A stretch of 54,687 nt of DNA, taken from positions 1 through 54,687 of the forward strand of contig JAFGMV010000026.1 in assembly GCA_016927315.1 (NCBI GenBank), read 5' to 3'. This DNA comes from Anaerolineales bacterium. Lineage in GTDB: Bacteria; Chloroflexota; Anaerolineae; Anaerolineales; Villigracilaceae. Below the pieces are notes generated by a model that was not told the origin of the DNA, ran no database searches, and saw only the letters and a program-made list of their open reading frames with translations. A program made the position numbers and the translations under genes. This document shows, piece after piece, positions 54,587-54,687 of this stretch. How positions within the stretch are numbered: position 1 is the first letter of the stretch; every line of letters begins with the position of its first letter.

Positions 54587-54687
54587 TTATACCCGAAGAA
54601 TATTCAGGGCGTAATCGTGCAGATCATAGCCCGAGATATTTGGGTACCCGCTTCTATGCCCGGCTGGCCATCCTCTGGTCAACTCAT
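54587..54687 (-). CDS. 3' end of an unidentified gene (partial)
   Basis: On the minus strand one frame stays open from the window edge to TAA at 54587-54589, ending in the natural-looking GYDLHDYALNILRV. It may be the end of a gene in or before the cellobiose operon. Too little is visible for a function. Confidence 0.35.
   Translation of the reverse strand, partial: ELTRGWPAGHRSGYPNISGYDLHDYALNILRV

Overview
The window looks like chromosomal DNA of an anaerobic, heterotrophic bacterium, most likely a member of the Chloroflexota (Anaerolineae type). This is inferred from gene content: Hyp hydrogenase maturation, an NfnAB-type transhydrogenase pair, formate-tetrahydrofolate ligase, EtfBA, an archaeal-type isopentenyl phosphate kinase, cellobiose phosphorylase, and many lipoproteins with Thr/Pro/Ala-rich linkers. 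No rRNA, tRNA or CRISPR array was seen.

Layout. 1-6043 (+): the end of an unidentified gene, then hypA-hypB-hypF-hypC-hypD and a membrane-anchored beta-propeller protein; hypE is not in the window. 6044-10996 (-): recJ, a Cys-containing DUF6062-like protein, and an SGNH-like/MBOAT pair probably acylating a surface polymer. 11080-18000: a small unknown protein, a ParB-like/double-Usp fusion, the nfnA-nfnB pair and a DUF3048 lipoprotein interrupted by an SdrD-B-like domain. 18050-20680 (+): tgt, uppP and a PstS-like lipoprotein.

21130-29533 (+): a paralogous array of four lipoproteins with a formylglycine-generating-enzyme-like (FGE/SUMF1-fold) domain plus Cys-rich tails, and one short relative that has only the tail. 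The FGE domains lack the catalytic cysteines, so they are probably surface binding modules. A 22-bp tandem repeat lies inside this array. 29687-37555: a polytopic glycosyltransferase-like protein, fhs, isopentenyl phosphate kinase, a PT-rich membrane protein, and pseudouridine catabolism (a PfkB kinase and PsuG). 37611-41270 (-): a three-gene operon of two different SPFH/band-7 membrane proteins and a helical-repeat protein.

41559-46559: a PHP phosphoesterase, an MFS exporter plus methyltransferase behind a near-perfect sigma-70 promoter, and etfBA. 46958-54368 (-): a cellobiose operon with cellobiose phosphorylase (GH94), a PAS-GGDEF protein, two tandem solute-binding-protein paralogues that have no signal peptide, and a GH1 beta-glucosidase. 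The unusual idea here is a cytoplasmic sugar-sensing module feeding a c-di-GMP enzyme.

Three copies of a previously unannotated element of about 145 bp, with short terminal inverted repeats, lie in intergenic DNA at 34630-34776, 41391-41535 and 46794-46936. They were found by direct comparison of the sequence and look like a MITE or structured-RNA family. Several genes (recJ, tgt, the PfkB gene) have a -10 box so close to the start codon, without Shine-Dalgarno, that leaderless transcripts are likely.
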